Positions 14,909 to 24,303 of a DNA stretch of 64,000 nt are shown piece by piece. The number at the start of each line of letters is the position of its first letter. Positions within the stretch are counted from its first letter, which is position 1. Source of the DNA: an uncultured Bacteroidales bacterium (GTDB lineage Bacteria > Bacteroidota > Bacteroidia > Bacteroidales > P3). Position numbers and translations under genes: made by a program. The notes under the pieces are model-generated. The model was not told where the DNA came from and made no database searches. It saw only the letters and a program-made list of their open reading frames with translations. The DNA lies in assembly GCA_944320415.1 (NCBI GenBank), contig CALUHJ010000008.1, positions 1 through 64,000 of the forward strand, read 5' to 3'.

Positions 14909-15964
14909 ATGATAAAAAAAATCTTTATCTGCACTTTTTGTTCTGTCGTCTTCTTTTCGGCGAACCTTCTTGCACAAAACATGGATTCTATAATAAACGA
15001 GGCTCAGAGGCTTATAGATGCCAAAGAACTGTATCAGGCTGAAAAATATCTTAAGGACGTATTGGATAATGGTACGGATTCGCTTGCAGTTCATTACGAG
15101 CTGGCATGGTGCTATTATTGCATGCAGGATTACAGGAAAGCGGCCGAAATACTGGAAAGCCTGACGCAGAGAACCGATGTCGTGGCTGACGTTTATCAGC
15201 TTTTGGGAAATGCTTACGATGAAATGAAACAGCCTAACAGGGCTATGAGCGTATATGAAAAAGGTCTGGAAAGATTTCCTGATGCCGCGTGCCTTTATCT
15301 TGAAAGAGGAAACGTATCATATAAAAACGGGGATTTCCTCAATGCCCTTTACTATTATGAGAAAGGTATTGAGGCAGATCCTGAATATGCTTCGAACTAT
15401 TACCGTTCGGCAATGATTTTTTTATCCTCGACAGAGGAGGTATGGGCCGTAATGTACGGTGAACTGTTCATGAATCTGGAGAAAAATTCAGAGCGATGCA
15501 AGAAAATGAGCAAAAATCTGTATGATACGTATTTTAGCGAAATAAGTCTTGAAAGAAACAAGGTCGTGGTGGATTTCAACAATTCCGTCATAGTTTATTC
15601 AAACTCGGTGGAAAGACCAAATCTGTTTCCCGAGGCTTTTCGAAAAGCCATGACCAAGGCATGTAAGGGAGAAAGATTTCTGGATATAAAGACACTCATA
15701 AGAATAAGGACAAGATTCATTCAGGAATTTTATCGCTCTCATTCGGAATTTGACAATGTTCTTTTCGAATATCACAAGAAACTTATGCAGAACGGTCATT
15801 TCGAGGCCTATAATTATTGGTTGTTTGCCTACGGAAATTCCGTTGAGGCAGCCAATTGGGCAAAGGCAAACAAGTCAAGGTGGGACAGTTTTCTCAAATG
15901 GTTTGAAGCCAATCCGATAAAGATAGACCGAAATAATATCTTCACAAGATACAATATGGAATAA
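14909..15964 (+). CDS. Exported tetratricopeptide-repeat protein
   Basis: About 351 residues from ATG 14909, chosen because it gives a clean signal peptide (MIKKIFICTFCSVVFFSANLLAQ) and sits just after a promoter. Residues about 30-165 hold three to four TPR units (AVHYELAWCYYCMQDYRKAAEI, here broken by residues YYC, then VYQLLGNAYDEMKQPNRAM, then CLYLERGNVSYKNGDFLNAL). The remainder lacks a recognised domain. It is probably periplasmic and mediates protein contacts. No partner is obvious in the neighbourhood. It is transcribed alone, between the mreB terminator and the first copy of the intergenic repeat family. Confidence 0.8.
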   Translation: MIKKIFICTFCSVVFFSANLLAQNMDSIINEAQRLIDAKELYQAEKYLKDVLDNGTDSLAVHYELAWCYYCMQDYRKAAEILESLTQRTDVVADVYQLLGNAYDEMKQPNRAMSVYEKGLERFPDAACLYLERGNVSYKNGDFLNALYYYEKGIEADPEYASNYYRSAMIFLSSTEEVWAVMYGELFMNLEKNSERCKKMSKNLYDTYFSEISLERNKVVVDFNNSVIVYSNSVERPNLFPEAFRKAMTKACKGERFLDIKTLIRIRTRFIQEFYRSHSEFDNVLFEYHKKLMQNGHFEAYNYWLFAYGNSVEAANWAKANKSRWDSFLKWFEANPIKIDRNNIFTRYNME

Positions 15965-15973
15965 GGCTTTGCC

Positions 15974-16040
15974 GAACTTGATTTCAATTTTTTCTTTTCT
16001 GAAAAGAAAAAAACGGATTCAGAAAAGAATTTCCGGAAAT
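15974..16040. repeat. Intergenic composite repeat, copy A
   Basis: An AT-rich array holding GAACTTGATTTC (15974-15985), an inverted TCTTTTCTGAAAAGA, CGGATTCAGAAAAG and CCGGAAATCAAA. The same word set recurs in five other intergenic sites in this window. It lies 10 bases after the TPR gene stop and can fold into a small hairpin followed by an A/T run, so it may help terminate transcription. The 254-base gap 15965-16218 holds nothing else that I recognise. Confidence 0.7.
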
Positions 16041-16218
16041 CAAATGCGGTGAAATCTTGATTATGACAAAGACAATGCGGCAATGGAAATATTTGCGCGT
16101 TGTCTTTTATTTGCGTCTCTTTGCTGTTTTTTTATGACAAAAACACAAGGTGTAATACGATATTATGAATATATGCGTTGTTATTGTTACAACTAAATTA
16201 AACACAAATAGATGGTTT

Positions 16219-19200
16219 ATGAAAAAAGTGATGTTTTTATTGATGGCATGTTTTTTTGTCGTCAGCGGATGGACTCAGCAGTTGTATCTTAACGAGTCCT
16301 TTACAAATTCGACTTTCCCTCCGTCCAACTGGATTCAGGCTAAGGGATTGGTGTCCGAAGCGTTTAACGGCCAGTCGCCTGCAGCGGGCAGTTCGTCATG
16401 GCAACAGACAGACGAAACATACGGTTTGGACGAACCTCATGCAAAAGTGAATGTTTACGGTACCACCTGCAAGGAATGGCTTATCACTCCGACCATAAAT
16501 CTTGGGGAGGATCCGGATGAAAACAACAAATTGATGTTTGATCTTGCGTTGACGAATTATGGCAACGATGAACCTGTCAGTGATCCTCAGGGTCAGCCGG
16601 ATGACAAGTTTATGGTGCTTATATCTACGGACAACGGTGCAAGCTGGACGGCTGAAAATGTTCTTATCACGTTTGACAATACTCAAGGTGGAAACATTTA
16701 CAGTGAAATACCTTATGAAAAGACAACCATGACAATACCGTTGAGTACTTACAGCGGTATGGTTAGAATAGCGTTTTATGTGGAGAGTACTCAAAGTAAC
16801 GGAGACAACGAGTTGCATATAGACAACGTGATAGTAGGAAACATCAGTTGCGGTACGCCTTCAGGTCTTGCGATATCAAATGTTACAACCTCTTCCATGG
16901 AGCTTAACTGGAGCAGTACTTCCGAGGTTTCGGCCTGGCAATTGGCTTACAGGACAGCAGGCAATGAATGGACTTATGAGTTTATTGACCAGATGCCTTA
17001 CATAATGAGTGTGAACCCCGGTGCTTTGTATGAGATAAAGATGCGCAGCATTTGCGGAGAAGGGGATACGAGCATGTGGTCAAACAGTGTGACGCAGGTT
17101 ACTCCGTGTGCCAGCATGGATATTCCCTATACTCAGAACTTCGAGCAGTTGTGGGTTGATTCGGAAGACGGCATAAGCAATGTTTACAGACCTTTGTGCT
17201 GGTTCAATGTAAACGGAGCCAATCAGGACTATTATTGGAAATCCTCTCCTAGTGAGTCTTTGTCTGGAGAACGATCCGCAATGATGAGCGGTTCCATATC
17301 ATCGGCCAATACAATAAGTGACTGGTTGATAACTCCGGTAATTAATTTGACGGGAAATGAAAGACTCAGCTTTTACATCAAAAAAGTGACGGAAAGCAAT
17401 CCCGTAAGGCTCAAGATATACTATTTTTCCACTGCAATACAAGATATTTCATCAAGTGCTGACACTTCTTTGTTTACATTGCTTGAAACGGTTGATATTG
17501 CCGATATAGAGACATTGCAATGGCTTGAGTCGGAGGTCATTCTTTCGGAATTGAACGGACCTTATCGTTTGGCTTTGGTTTCGAATGACAATTCCGGACC
17601 TTTTTGTGTGGATGATTTAAGCATAACGACGTTGCCGGAATGTATGCGTCCTGCGATAGGAAGTCTGGAGGCGGAGACTGTTACACCAACGTCCGTTACT
17701 TTAAGTTGGGATGATTCTCATAACAGCAGTTGGAAGATTTATTACAGGAAAACATCCGAAACACAATACATGGAAATGCTTACATCCGACAATCCTGCAA
17801 CAGTAGGCGGCTTGGAAGCAGGTCAGGAATATACAGCATACGTTGTGACGGTTTGCGGAGAGAATGAATCTGAACCTACTCGTTCTATAACGTTCAGAAC
17901 GGCTTGCGGAGTGATTTCCGATTTTCCTTGGTTTGAAGGATTTGAGGAAACGTGGAATGGGGAGAATCTTATTGATGAAACGATAGAAGCTCCTTATTGT
18001 TGGATAAATGTGAACGGCGGAAGTTCGTCTTTGAATTGGATACGGGGCACTTTCGGCGCGTTTCAGGGAAGTGGCTATGCTTCGAGCAGGGACAACAATC
18101 CTTCGGATGCGGAGATAGCGGTAAACAGTGATTGGCTGATAACACCTGTCTTTGAGTTGTCCGGAGAGGAAAGTCTTTATTTTTATGCAAGGAAGATATC
18201 CTCGACAGGCAATCCTGCCTTGAGGCTTTATGCCTTGAATGTGGCTTCCGGAGATTTTGCGAATGTAAGCGATACCGTTGATTTCGTATGTTTCGATACG
18301 GTTTCGGATATATCGTCCGATTGGTCATTGCATGAAATAGACTTGTCGGGATTGAACGGTCAATACAGGTTGGCCTTTGTAAGGAATATGTCTCCTAATC
18401 AGGGAATAGTGTATATTGACAATTTGGAAATAATGGAAACGCCTTCATGTTCTAGGGTTTCCGATTTCAGAGTTGTTTCAGTCGGTTCCGAGGATGTTGA
18501 ACTGGCATGGCAGGCCGATGAGGGACAGTCTTTATACAAGGTCTATTACAAGCCTTCCGCTTCATATTCATGGACGATTGAGAATACGACGAGCAATTCG
18601 ATTATTCTTACGAATCTTTCTCCTGCCACGGAATATGTTTTCAACATAAAGGCTGTATGTGAGGATGGATCGGAAACAGGGTTTATAGCTTCGGCGGATT
18701 TGGTTGCCACAACTGCATGCGGTGCTTTTTCAGCACCTTTTGCGGAAACGTTTGATGAATATACTGCCGGAGAAACGACAAGTTGTTGGAAAGAAGGAAC
18801 TGGCTTGTGGGATGACGTGGTTTCAGGAGATGCGTCAATAGAATTCGGTTCGAGCAGTTGGAGCGGAGACAACGGAAATGGTTTTGACTATCATGCTTCT
18901 ATGGAATACTACAACGACAAGGCAGAATGGTTGATTACTCCGGCAATCAACATAGGTGACGGCAGTACAAGCTATGAACTGAGTTTTGATGTGGCATATA
19001 CCTATTGGAACAATGATTCTCCAGCCGTAAACAGCGGATATCAGAAATTCATTGTTGCATTTTCTACCGATGGAGGTCAGACATGGGATGAGCAAACGGC
19101 TTTGATTTGGGACAGTACTTCGGATGAACAGACCAATCCTCGTATTGACAGATTGTCAAATCAACCTACGAGAATATATTACAACCTTACGCAGGCAGGA

Positions 19201-20796
19201 TATACGGGAGAGATAACGGTAGGATTCTATGCCGAGAATCCTGAGACTGCTTCAGATATATCCGGAGACAACAGAATTCGTTTGGACAATGTAAAGATTG
19301 AAGAAGCAGTCTCTTGCCCAGACATGTTGTCAATAGACGTTGATTATGCAAGCTCTACAAGTGTTGCCGTAAATTGGAATGCTTTGGAGCATCCTTCAGC
19401 CGAGGGATGGAAGGTGTCTTATGCGGTTGGCAATGTCAATTCCAATCCTGATGAAAACGAATATGTCTTTGTGCCTTATGGTTCTTCTTTCCCTTATATA
19501 ATAGACAATCTTATTGAAGGGGAGACATATACCTTTGTCGTTCAGTATGACTGCCAGGGAACATGGTCCAGTCCTACAACAATCACTCTTCCTGTCGGTA
19601 TAGCCGATGTTCCTTATTCTTGTGATTTCGAACAGGAAGACGAAAACTCCAAATGGATAATAAAGAACCTTAACGGAAACGAGACAAAGTGGTATATAGG
19701 ACAGGAAACGGCTGTAACGGATGATCAAAACAAAAAACTCTTCATATCGAGAAATGACGGAGCAAATGCTTGGTACAATTACGATGAAGGAGAGTTGGTA
19801 GTGTTTGCTTACAGAGATATATTGTTTGGATCCGATGCTGCTTATGAACTTTCGTTTGACTGGAAAGCCGGCGGAGAAGGACACTACGATTTCATGAAAG
19901 TTGCCATAAGGGATTATGAAGAGGAAATAAATGCAACCGATGATATATTCGATGTCGATTGGACTGCTTATGACAGTGAGGACTGGTTGGTTTATCCTTC
20001 GGAAGACAGATTCTTCAGCGAACAACCGGAAATGCAGAGAACAAATATTTTCATAGACGGAGCATATGTCAACAACAGCATCAAGAGAGTTGTGTTTGCA
20101 TGGATAATGGACGGTTCCTCTTATACTGATTCCCTTTCTGCTATAGTGGATAACATATCCATAAGGGCTGTAGAATGTTTCAGGCCTACGGCCGTATTGA
20201 TAAATCCGTCCGATATCCAGACCAATTCGATAACATTGAATCTTGAAACCGAATCAGGTGAAAGTTGGGAAATACAATACAGAGAAATGGGTGAAGAGAA
20301 TTGGATTACTCAAACCGTGACCTCAAATGAAAACATACTACTTGACAATCTTGCTTCAGGAACGGTATATGAAATAAGAGTACGTTCTGTATGCGGTGAC
20401 GAAACAAGTTTGTTTACGGATATTGTTGCATGTCAGACCAAGTGTGATGTGATTGAGGTAACTCAGACGACACCTTATTTCGAAGGATTCAATCAGGATG
20501 AATGGTATTCGATAGGCAATATAACTTCCTTGGGTAGCAGCGCTCCGGTTTGTTGGTACAATATTAACGGAAAACATAACGGATATTCTTGGAAACGTAC
20601 AACGATGGGTAGTACTATTTACGAAGGCGAGGGAGCCTTGAAGATGGAATCTTCTGTTTCCGCTTCTGCCGATACGATTTCAGATTGGTTTGTCAGTCCC
20701 GTATTTGATTTTAACGGTAATGAAACAATGAGTTTCTTTGCCAAGAAAGGTTCTGTTGACGAGAGCTTTAAGATAATGTATTACAGTCTTGCCTAA
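16219..20796 (+). CDS. Giant T9SS adhesin-like surface protein, N-terminal part ending at an in-frame TAA
   Basis: From ATG 16219 the protein has a signal peptide (MKKVMFLLMACFFVVSGWTQ). Six alternating units follow, each a choice-of-anchor J/cleaved-adhesin domain (starts such as YTQNFEQLW, FPWFEGFEE, APFAETFDE, YSCDFEQED) paired with a fibronectin type III domain (pattern SW-IYY then L-SGT-Y-I-V). TAA at 20794-20796 interrupts the sixth anchor-J domain. The same frame then continues to a T9SS sorting domain ending at 22581, so the intact product would be about 2,120 residues. Without the tail this part should be exported to the periplasm but not passed through T9SS. ATG 16165 is a longer, less likely start. 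Probable role: surface adhesion or ligand binding. Confidence 0.8.
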   Translation: MKKVMFLLMACFFVVSGWTQQLYLNESFTNSTFPPSNWIQAKGLVSEAFNGQSPAAGSSSWQQTDETYGLDEPHAKVNVYGTTCKEWLITPTINLGEDPDENNKLMFDLALTNYGNDEPVSDPQGQPDDKFMVLISTDNGASWTAENVLITFDNTQGGNIYSEIPYEKTTMTIPLSTYSGMVRIAFYVESTQSNGDNELHIDNVIVGNISCGTPSGLAISNVTTSSMELNWSSTSEVSAWQLAYRTAGNEWTYEFIDQMPYIMSVNPGALYEIKMRSICGEGDTSMWSNSVTQVTPCASMDIPYTQNFEQLWVDSEDGISNVYRPLCWFNVNGANQDYYWKSSPSESLSGERSAMMSGSISSANTISDWLITPVINLTGNERLSFYIKKVTESNPVRLKIYYFSTAIQDISSSADTSLFTLLETVDIADIETLQWLESEVILSELNGPYRLALVSNDNSGPFCVDDLSITTLPECMRPAIGSLEAETVTPTSVTLSWDDSHNSSWKIYYRKTSETQYMEMLTSDNPATVGGLEAGQEYTAYVVTVCGENESEPTRSITFRTACGVISDFPWFEGFEETWNGENLIDETIEAPYCWINVNGGSSSLNWIRGTFGAFQGSGYASSRDNNPSDAEIAVNSDWLITPVFELSGEESLYFYARKISSTGNPALRLYALNVASGDFANVSDTVDFVCFDTVSDISSDWSLHEIDLSGLNGQYRLAFVRNMSPNQGIVYIDNLEIMETPSCSRVSDFRVVSVGSEDVELAWQADEGQSLYKVYYKPSASYSWTIENTTSNSIILTNLSPATEYVFNIKAVCEDGSETGFIASADLVATTACGAFSAPFAETFDEYTAGETTSCWKEGTGLWDDVVSGDASIEFGSSSWSGDNGNGFDYHASMEYYNDKAEWLITPAINIGDGSTSYELSFDVAYTYWNNDSPAVNSGYQKFIVAFSTDGGQTWDEQTALIWDSTSDEQTNPRIDRLSNQPTRIYYNLTQAGYTGEITVGFYAENPETASDISGDNRIRLDNVKIEEAVSCPDMLSIDVDYASSTSVAVNWNALEHPSAEGWKVSYAVGNVNSNPDENEYVFVPYGSSFPYIIDNLIEGETYTFVVQYDCQGTWSSPTTITLPVGIADVPYSCDFEQEDENSKWIIKNLNGNETKWYIGQETAVTDDQNKKLFISRNDGANAWYNYDEGELVVFAYRDILFGSDAAYELSFDWKAGGEGHYDFMKVAIRDYEEEINATDDIFDVDWTAYDSEDWLVYPSEDRFFSEQPEMQRTNIFIDGAYVNNSIKRVVFAWIMDGSSYTDSLSAIVDNISIRAVECFRPTAVLINPSDIQTNSITLNLETESGESWEIQYREMGEENWITQTVTSNENILLDNLASGTVYEIRVRSVCGDETSLFTDIVACQTKCDVIEVTQTTPYFEGFNQDEWYSIGNITSLGSSAPVCWYNINGKHNGYSWKRTTMGSTIYEGEGALKMESSVSASADTISDWFVSPVFDFNGNETMSFFAKKGSVDESFKIMYYSLA
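20794..20796 (+). other. In-frame TAA interrupting the giant adhesin frame
   Basis: The codons around it read YYSLA, stop, NGQDIHSAGDTALFEELQTV. The aligned part of an earlier domain reads YYFSTAIQDISSSADTSLFTLLETV, so the protein pattern continues without a shift. One base change from AAA, GAA or CAA would produce it. Other genes here end in TAA, so the codon is not reassigned genome-wide. Confidence 0.9.
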
Positions 20797-22581
20797 AACG
20801 GACAGGATATACACTCGGCAGGTGATACCGCATTGTTCGAGGAATTGCAGACGGTAAACCTTACTCAGAACGGATGGTTGAATGTCGATGTACCTCTGCA
20901 AGGATTGACAGGTCAATACAGATTGGCTTTTTATGCCGATACTCCGGGTGAACGTATATTGATAGATTCATTGTCTGTTTCCGTTCAATCATGTCTTCGT
21001 CCGAATGCGGCTACCGTAACAATAGACAACATAACTTCAAACAGTGCAGAGATAAATTGGACTGATCAGACAAACACTTCTTGGACCGTATATTACAAAC
21101 CGGTAAATGAGGAATCGTGGAATTCGCTTGAGGTTACCGTATTGCCTGCAACACTTACGGAACTGGAGTCTGGAGTAAACTATGAATTTTATATAGTTGC
21201 CAATTGTCAGGAAAGTGCTGAATCCGAGCCTACTGCAATGTTCGGTTTCAAGACAGAATGCGTACCTGTTGCGGAATTGCCGTGGGAAGAAGGCTTCGAA
21301 GACATAGAAAGCGAGAATACAATGCCGATGTGTATGGAAGCCACAAGTCTCGGTTCTAAAGTTAAGACCTTTACTTCATCTTCTTCCTCCAACTCAGCTT
21401 TGACTCCTCATCAGGGGGAAAAGTTCGCATCATTTGTTTACGGTTGCGATGACTACATATTCACTCCCGGATTTGAACTTGACGCACAAACGCTTTATTC
21501 CTTCTCGTTCTGGTATCTTACCGACGGAGGAAACGGATGGACTACTTTGGAGGCACATCTTTGCAAAGCACAGTCGGCAGACAGTATAGTATCCGGCATA
21601 GGCACTGCATTGAACAATCAGACAAATGTTTTGTATGAACAGTTTACAGGAGACTTCAGCGTTGAGGAAGACGGCATTTATTACATTGCAATTCATTGTT
21701 CGGCAACAAGTGCCCCATGGTATCTAAGCATAGACGATTTGCAGTTGAGTGAAAGCGGACAAGTGTCCGACCCTTGTCAGCAACCAACCAACCTTACGGT
21801 GGACAATATTACCCAAACATCGGCACAAATCACTTGGGACAGTGAACCTGAGGGTGCATCATGGCAGGTAAGGCTTGGAGAAGAGGGTGAGGAGGTCAAT
21901 GTCACCGTTTCAAACCACACATTTGAAGGATTGACACCTGAAACTCAATACACGGCTTATGTAAGGACAGAATGCGAGAATTCTCAATCAGAATGGGTTT
22001 CGATTTCATTCACTACATTGGCAGAGGATGTTGTTGAACCTGTAGTGACTACCTTGTCGGCAATAAACGTTTCCCATTCTGCCGCAACGCTTAGGGCAAA
22101 TGTTGTGGAAGGCAACCAAACCATAACCGAAAGAGGCTTCCTGTACAAGGAGGAATTTTCTGAAGAATGGTCGGATGTTCAGGCACAGGGAGTGGAAAGC
22201 CTTATTGCAACGGTTGAAGACCTTAATCCTGCAACCAGATACGAGTTCAAGGCTTATGTCAAGGTTGATGAAAACACATATGAAGGAAATGTGGAAACCT
22301 TTATGACAAGCTCAAGTCTGGAAGATGCCGTTACCGGAACGATAAATTCAAGGATTTATCCTAATCCTGCTGAAAACGGAGTGACCGTAGAGGTCAAGGG
22401 ATTGAATATGGAATCATCTGTAATTATATCCGATTTGCAGGGAAGAGTGCTTGAAAGAAGTACGTTGAAAGCCGGGGATGAGGATTGTCATTTCGACCTT
22501 TCGGATTATGCAAGCGGCGTTTACTATATAAGAATAGTGAATGAAGAGGCAGCCGTAACGCATAAACTTATTGTAAAATAA
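20797..22581 (+). pseudogene. C-terminal part of the giant adhesin with T9SS type A sorting domain
   Basis: This continues the 16219 frame exactly after the TAA. It completes the interrupted anchor-J domain, then has FN3 units (SAEINWTDQTNTSWTVYYKP), a seventh anchor-J domain (LPWEEGFEDIE), another FN3, a divergent FN3-like segment (TERGFLYKEEF) and a type A C-terminal sorting domain (YPNPAENGVTVEV, then SGVYYIRIVNE, then HKLIVK). It has no signal peptide of its own, so if translated alone from an internal start it could not be exported. Reading is otherwise intact with no further lesions, which suggests a very recent mutation, read-through or an assembly error. A weak start at TTG 20833 is possible. 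Confidence 0.75.
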
Positions 22582-22601
22582 CGTATAATCTTCTTCATTT
22601 G

Positions 22602-22635
22602 AAGGGTGGCGGATTTGTTTCCGTCACCCTTTTTT
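22602..22635 (+). terminator. Hairpin terminator after the adhesin gene
   Basis: AAGGGTGGCGGA pairs with TCCGTCACCCTT around a 5-base loop, with one G-T pair, followed by a T-run. It is a classic rho-independent terminator 20 bases after the stop. Confidence 0.88.
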
Positions 22636-22640
22636 ATTGT

Positions 22641-22713
22641 AATTTGATTTGGTGAAAATGGATTCTGAATCCGTTTTTCTGTTTTCAGAAAAGAATTTTT
22701 TGAAATCAAGTTT
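22641..22713. repeat. Intergenic composite repeat, copy B
   Basis: It contains AATTTGATTTGG, ATGGATTCTGAATCC (self-complementary core), TTTTCAGAAAAG and TGAAATCAAGTTTT. These are the same words as in the other copies, in mixed orientation. It lies between the adhesin terminator and the promoter of the prenyl-synthase gene; its right end touches that promoter's -33 element. Confidence 0.65.
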
Positions 22714-22742
22714 TGACAAAACTGTAATTCTTTATATCTTTG
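22712..22742 (+). promoter_or_regulatory. Promoter for the polyprenyl synthase gene
   Basis: TTTG at 22712-22715, a 19-base spacer and TATCTTTG at 22735-22742 give an almost ideal Bacteroidota promoter, 32 bases before ATG 22775. Confidence 0.78.
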
Positions 22743-22774
22743 CAATATTTAGACAGGTATAAATGTAATGTCGG

Positions 22775-23746
22775 ATGAGATTGCAGCAGATAAGCGATTG
22801 TGTAAGCAGTGAGTTTGAGGAATTTGACAGATTGTATTCTCACAGCGTGTCTTTGGAAAAAGGTACGCTGGGACAGGCTTTGAATTATGTCCTTTCCCAA
22901 CAGGGTAAACGTATAAGACCATTGCTCATCATTCTTATGGCGAAGGCATGCGGTCGCGTGATGGATTCGACTTATCGTTCTGCAGTGATACTGGAGTTGT
23001 TGCATACCGCCTCTCTTGTCCATGACGATGTGTTGGACAAAAGCGAAACCCGACACAACCGTCCTACGGTGAGCAGAAAGTGGGGTAACAATACTGCTGT
23101 GTTGTTGGGAGATTATCTGTATGGTTTGTGTCTTCAGATAATAAAGACTCAGGAAGATTTTGAACTTATGTCAATATATTCCAGAATAGCACGTGAACTT
23201 CCTATGGGGGAAATATTGCAGAAGGATATATCCGAAAGACAGGATGTGTCTTTGGACTCGTATTATGAGGTCATAAGGTACAAGACGGCCAGTTTGTTTG
23301 CTGCCGCCTGCCATATAGGGGCAAGAACTTCTCAGGCACAGAAAGATTATGTTCCTGTTGCCGAAGATTTCGGCAGAAATCTCGGCATGGCTTTTCAGAT
23401 AAGGGACGATATTCTGGATTTTGACACAAGAGGAGGTAGCGGAAAGGGATTCGGAAATGATATATATGAGAAGAAGATAACCTTGCCATTGATTTTCCAT
23501 TTGGAAACCCTGTCTTCGATTGAAAGAAGCAGACTGTTCTCGTTCATAAGACAGGATGAGAAAGAAGACGGTAAGGTGTTGGCCTTTGTGAACGAAGTGT
23601 TGTTGTCTGGAGCTTTGGAAAAGGCGGAACAATTGGTTGAGTTTTACAGTGAGAAGGCGAAAAAGTCTCTTTTGTCTCTTCCGGAGAGTGAGTATAGGGA
23701 CTGTTTGGGAGATTTGGTCGATTGTCTTGTGTCGAGAATTGCTTGA
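22775..23746 (+). CDS. Long-chain polyprenyl diphosphate synthase
   Basis: A 323-residue all-helical trans-prenyl synthase. KRIRPLL lies at about 45-51, the first Asp-rich motif DDVLD at about 84-88 with downstream RHNRPT, and the second Asp-rich motif RDDILDFD near residue 208. These bind isopentenyl diphosphate and the allylic substrate through magnesium. Sequence resembles the IspB/octaprenyl group that makes the side chain of quinones (menaquinone in Bacteroidota). Chain length cannot be read with confidence. It has its own promoter and is followed 33 bases later by an exported thioredoxin. ATG 22775 is chosen because the upstream in-frame ATG is followed at once by a stop. Confidence 0.9.
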   Translation: MRLQQISDCVSSEFEEFDRLYSHSVSLEKGTLGQALNYVLSQQGKRIRPLLIILMAKACGRVMDSTYRSAVILELLHTASLVHDDVLDKSETRHNRPTVSRKWGNNTAVLLGDYLYGLCLQIIKTQEDFELMSIYSRIARELPMGEILQKDISERQDVSLDSYYEVIRYKTASLFAAACHIGARTSQAQKDYVPVAEDFGRNLGMAFQIRDDILDFDTRGGSGKGFGNDIYEKKITLPLIFHLETLSSIERSRLFSFIRQDEKEDGKVLAFVNEVLLSGALEKAEQLVEFYSEKAKKSLLSLPESEYRDCLGDLVDCLVSRIA

Positions 23747-23779
23747 TGTAATGTAAATAAAATTCAAAACATATAGTAT

Positions 23780-24271
23780 ATGAAAAGATTGATCTTGATT
23801 GTGACGGTGTTGCTTTGGTTCGGAGGAGTCTTTGGACAACAGGTTTTGCCTAATGTTAGTTTGAAAACTGTTGACGGAAAGGCAATAAATGCAAATGAAT
23901 TCAATAATGACGGAAAGCCTTTTGCGATATGTTTCTGGGCTACGTGGTGCAAGCCTTGTCTTATGGAGTTGAGTGCGATTGCGGAAAATTATGAGCAATG
24001 GCAGGAAGATACTGGCATAAAGATTTATGCCGTTTCCATAGATGACAGCCGTACACAGTCAAAGGTTCAACCGTTGGTAAGTTCTTCGGATTGGGGCTTT
24101 GAGGTTATATTGGATGTAAACAGTGAATTGAAGCGTGCGTTGGGTGTAAACAATCCTCCTCATACCTTTGTCGTTAATGCAAAGGGTGAGATTGTATGGC
24201 AGCATGTCGGATATGCACCTGGAGACGAGGAGAATCTTATAGAGAAACTTATAGAGGTTTCCGGTGAGTAG
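23780..24271 (+). CDS. Exported TlpA/ResA-like thioredoxin
   Basis: A 163-residue protein with signal peptide MKRLILIVTVLLWFGGVFGQ and a TlpA-type thioredoxin fold. The active site is WCKPC with Cys57 and Cys60 inside CFWATWCKPCLMEL. The family insertion IKIYAVSIDDSRTQSKV and the cis-Pro region NPPHTFVVN follow. It should reduce or exchange disulfides in the periplasm. It opens a four-gene same-strand cluster with a DUF6029 barrel, an Omp28 lipoprotein that also has a CxxC, and a T9SS cargo protein, pointing to redox handling of envelope proteins. That shared role is an inference from the neighbours. Confidence 0.9.
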   Translation: MKRLILIVTVLLWFGGVFGQQVLPNVSLKTVDGKAINANEFNNDGKPFAICFWATWCKPCLMELSAIAENYEQWQEDTGIKIYAVSIDDSRTQSKVQPLVSSSDWGFEVILDVNSELKRALGVNNPPHTFVVNAKGEIVWQHVGYAPGDEENLIEKLIEVSGE

Positions 24272-24303
24272 TATTCTTTAATGCGGACTAAAACAATTGT
24301 CAG

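Noticed and set aside
20794..20796. Reassigned stop codon (alternative genetic code) as explanation of the TAA
   Set aside because: TAA, TAG and TGA all end other clear genes in this window at the expected places, so a genome-wide recoding does not fit. A local mutation, read-through or error remains.
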